Assembly (NCBI GenBank): GCA_938003725.1
Contig: CALKXX010000126.1
Coordinates: 1 to 8,715, forward strand
From: an uncultured Sphingomonadaceae bacterium
GTDB taxonomy: Bacteria; Pseudomonadota; Alphaproteobacteria; Sphingomonadales; Sphingomonadaceae
Length of the DNA: 8,715 nt
Reading direction: 5' to 3'
In this document: one piece after another, positions 6,849-8,715 of the stretch
Numbering within the stretch: position 1 is the stretch's first letter
Layout: every line of letters begins with the position of its first letter
Made by a program: the position numbers and the translations under genes
Notes under the pieces: model-generated
Seen by the model: only the letters and a program-made list of their open reading frames with translations
Told to the model about the DNA's origin: nothing
Databases searched by the model: none

Positions 6849-8715
6849 ATGGTCCGCGTCCTTAAAATCTCGTTCCTCATGTTGGTTGTTTTGGCCGCGC
6901 TGCTTTTCGGCGGATATAAAATATTATCGTCGATCACGCGGTATTCAATCGACAAGACCGTAGAAGTTGAACCGCCGAGTTCGCCAAAGTCTGTCCCCGA
7001 ATATTATGCCTTCGGGTATCAACCGGAGCTAATCTACACGGAAAAAAGAACAGCCTGCCAAGAGCGAATGGCGACGAAAAAGGCGATGTTCGGCGACCTG
7101 CATATTCACACTGCAATCTCTGCCGATGCCTTTCCCGACGGGACACGTACATTCCCGGACGACGTATATAAATTCGCGAAAGGCCTCGCCGTTGAGGTTC
7201 CTTGGCCAACGGGGGCGAAGCGGGGAACTACGCGCACCATGCAGCTAAATCGCCCGCTCGACTTCGCGGCGGTGACGGATCACGCAGGGACCTTTGGGGA
7301 AGGGCATATCTGCCGAACCGCTGGCGCTTTTCCCGGCTATGATAGCGATTCCTGTCAGTCATTTCGCGCTGGCGGAGAGGCCGGTGTTCGCGAGATCATG
7401 GGCATTAACGGTACGACCCGGCCGGAGCGCAATGAAGACGTTTGCGGCGTGGGCAATAAAGATTGCGAAGCGGCGGATAAGATTGTTTGGAAGAATATGA
7501 TCCAGTCGGCTGAGGCCGCCTATGACAAATCACCTTCCTGCAGTTTTACCAGCTTTGTCGGATATGAATATACGCGCGCGCCCAATGCTCAACATATGCA
7601 TCGCAATACGATTTTTCGAAATGCCAACGTACCTGAACGCGCGGCGAGTTTTGTTACCCATCCCAACAACCACACGCTGCTATCGAGCTTCGAGCAGGAA
7701 TGTCGCCTTGGAATTGAGGGATGCGATGTAATTTCGATACCGCATAATTCAAATATCTCCGGCGGCAATGCCTTCAACCTGAAATATATGGATGGCTTCT
7801 CGGTACAATCAAAGAAAGCCTATTGGCAACTTCGCAATGCCTATGATCGGTTAATGGAAATTGTTCAGCACAAAGGAGCCTCCGAATGTATTAATGCTGC
7901 CAGCGATGTTTTGGGTGATGTGGATGAATTGTGCAATGTGGAAGCAATTCGGCAGTTTGGAAAGACGGAAAAAGCTGTCGAAATTAACGCCTATTTGCCG
8001 GCACTATTGGATACGCAAAGCCCCGAATGTTCCGACGCTAATTTCGACAACAAGGACAATCTCTACAAGGGTTTCTGCCTGTCCTCTCGTGACTTTGCGC
8101 GCGGGGCGCTGCTCTACGGTATGGGAAAAGAGCAAGGCGGTGGTGTCAATCCGTTCGAATTTGGTTTTATCGGTAGTACCGATACGCATATTAGCGCTGC
8201 CGGCGCGGTCGACGAAAAAAATTGGACGGGCCATATTGCCTATGAAACTGATCTGACAGGCCGGTTGACGGCAGAAGCAGGCATTGGACGCTTCAATCGC
8301 CTGATGAGCAATCCTGGCGGACTGGCAGGCGTGTACGCCGTTGAAAATTCGCGCGATGCTATTTTCCAATCGATGAAGCGGCGGGAGGCATTTGCAACCA
8401 GCGGACCGCGTATCGAACCTCGATTTTTCGCTGGACGTTATCCAAAGAATATATGTTCAAACGCCAATTGGTTGGCTTTGGCTTATGAACAGGGGACGCC
8501 GATGGGTTCCAAACTCGCCGCCCAAGTGCAACCCTTTCAACTGCTGATGCAGGCGAAACGAGATCCGTTTTCCAATCCATTGGAGCGATTGCAGCTGATT
8601 AAGGGTTGGGTTGACCGCGAGGGACAGAAACATGCTGAGGTGATCGACCTTCCGGTAAAGAGAGACGGCGATAATCTCTGCGCGATATATGATGATCCGG
8701 ACTATGATGCCGGCG
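6849..8715 (+). CDS. Second DUF3604 protein, membrane-anchored and cysteine-rich, C-terminus cut by window edge
   Basis: An open frame of 622 codons without a stop, starting 3 bp after the SnoaL-like gene ends and so translated in the same operon. Residues about 8-23 form one hydrophobic segment after basic residues (R3, K6) with no lipobox, so it is either an N-terminal anchor or a signal peptide. The DUF3604 metal motifs are all present: GDLHIHT (82-88; H85, H87), TDHAG (143-147; D144, H145), GYEYT (238-242; E240), MHRNTIF (H251), IPHNSN (297-302; H299), GSTDTHIS (442-449; D445, H447), RREAFATSGPR (511-521), TPMG and KGWVD (585-589). Fourteen cysteines (70, 155, 169, 199, 206, 231, 285, 292, 347, 362, 394, 410, 536, 611) contrast with one in its paralogue and fit disulphides in the periplasm. 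From the alignment of the end (DPEFD/DDPDYD) roughly 50 residues are missing. The start has only weak SD-like bases. Substrate unknown. Confidence 0.9.
   Translation, partial: MVRVLKISFLMLVVLAALLFGGYKILSSITRYSIDKTVEVEPPSSPKSVPEYYAFGYQPELIYTEKRTACQERMATKKAMFGDLHIHTAISADAFPDGTRTFPDDVYKFAKGLAVEVPWPTGAKRGTTRTMQLNRPLDFAAVTDHAGTFGEGHICRTAGAFPGYDSDSCQSFRAGGEAGVREIMGINGTTRPERNEDVCGVGNKDCEAADKIVWKNMIQSAEAAYDKSPSCSFTSFVGYEYTRAPNAQHMHRNTIFRNANVPERAASFVTHPNNHTLLSSFEQECRLGIEGCDVISIPHNSNISGGNAFNLKYMDGFSVQSKKAYWQLRNAYDRLMEIVQHKGASECINAASDVLGDVDELCNVEAIRQFGKTEKAVEINAYLPALLDTQSPECSDANFDNKDNLYKGFCLSSRDFARGALLYGMGKEQGGGVNPFEFGFIGSTDTHISAAGAVDEKNWTGHIAYETDLTGRLTAEAGIGRFNRLMSNPGGLAGVYAVENSRDAIFQSMKRREAFATSGPRIEPRFFAGRYPKNICSNANWLALAYEQGTPMGSKLAAQVQPFQLLMQAKRDPFSNPLERLQLIKGWVDREGQKHAEVIDLPVKRDGDNLCAIYDDPDYDAG

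Noticed and set aside
7294..8256. Plus-strand frames of 68, 69 and 131 codons within the last gene, which might suggest that it is broken
   Set aside because: The frame starting at 6849 is open to the window end and contains all DUF3604 motifs in order, so these are out-of-frame shadows and the gene is intact.
8004..8580. Minus-strand frames of 121 and 73 codons near the right edge
   Set aside because: Antisense to the second DUF3604 gene; no domain pattern.
1..8715. CRISPR array, tRNA/rRNA, insertion sequence ends or phage genes
   Set aside because: I saw no regularly spaced repeats, cloverleaf-like segments, transposase motifs or terminal repeats; nearly all bases are in metabolic genes.

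Overview
The window holds seven protein genes packed with almost no free space. Three groups can be read: a divergent pair at the left edge (a short-chain dehydrogenase on the minus strand, cut by the window edge, facing a small SnoaL-like protein on the plus strand); a minus-strand pair of a GMC-type flavin oxidoreductase followed 7 bp later by an MFS transporter; and, divergent from that pair, a tight plus-strand operon of DUF3604 lipoprotein, SnoaL-like protein and a second DUF3604 protein cut by the right edge. No RNA gene, insertion sequence, phage gene or CRISPR array was found, and no transcriptional regulator lies inside the window.

The organism looks like a Gram-negative proteobacterium: there is a lipobox protein and a membrane-anchored protein that both look envelope-directed, good AAGGAG-type ribosome sites and mid-range GC. 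The combination of SDR, GMC, MFS, SnoaL_4-like and DUF3604 genes suggests an alphaproteobacterium, perhaps a sphingomonad. That placement is inference from gene content and is only a modest-confidence guess.

The layout reads as a catabolic gene cluster. The transporter (family that carries small carboxylates) could bring in an organic acid or alcohol; GMC and SDR enzymes oxidise alcohol groups; the two SnoaL-like proteins keep a Tyr/Asp/His set seen in SnoaL-fold dehydratases; and the two DUF3604 proteins carry a full set of His/Asp/Glu motifs expected of a PHP/amidohydrolase-like metal site, placed outside the cytoplasmic membrane. A plausible working picture is hydrolysis of a compound in the periplasm followed by uptake and stepwise oxidation and dehydration in the cytoplasm. 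The substrate cannot be read from the sequence.

The most notable parts are the duplicated DUF3604 and SnoaL genes, the different envelope designs of the two DUF3604 proteins (one cysteine in all versus fourteen), and a perfect 10-bp inverted repeat filling the first divergent promoter, half of which (ATTACGCA) reappears in the second divergent promoter.
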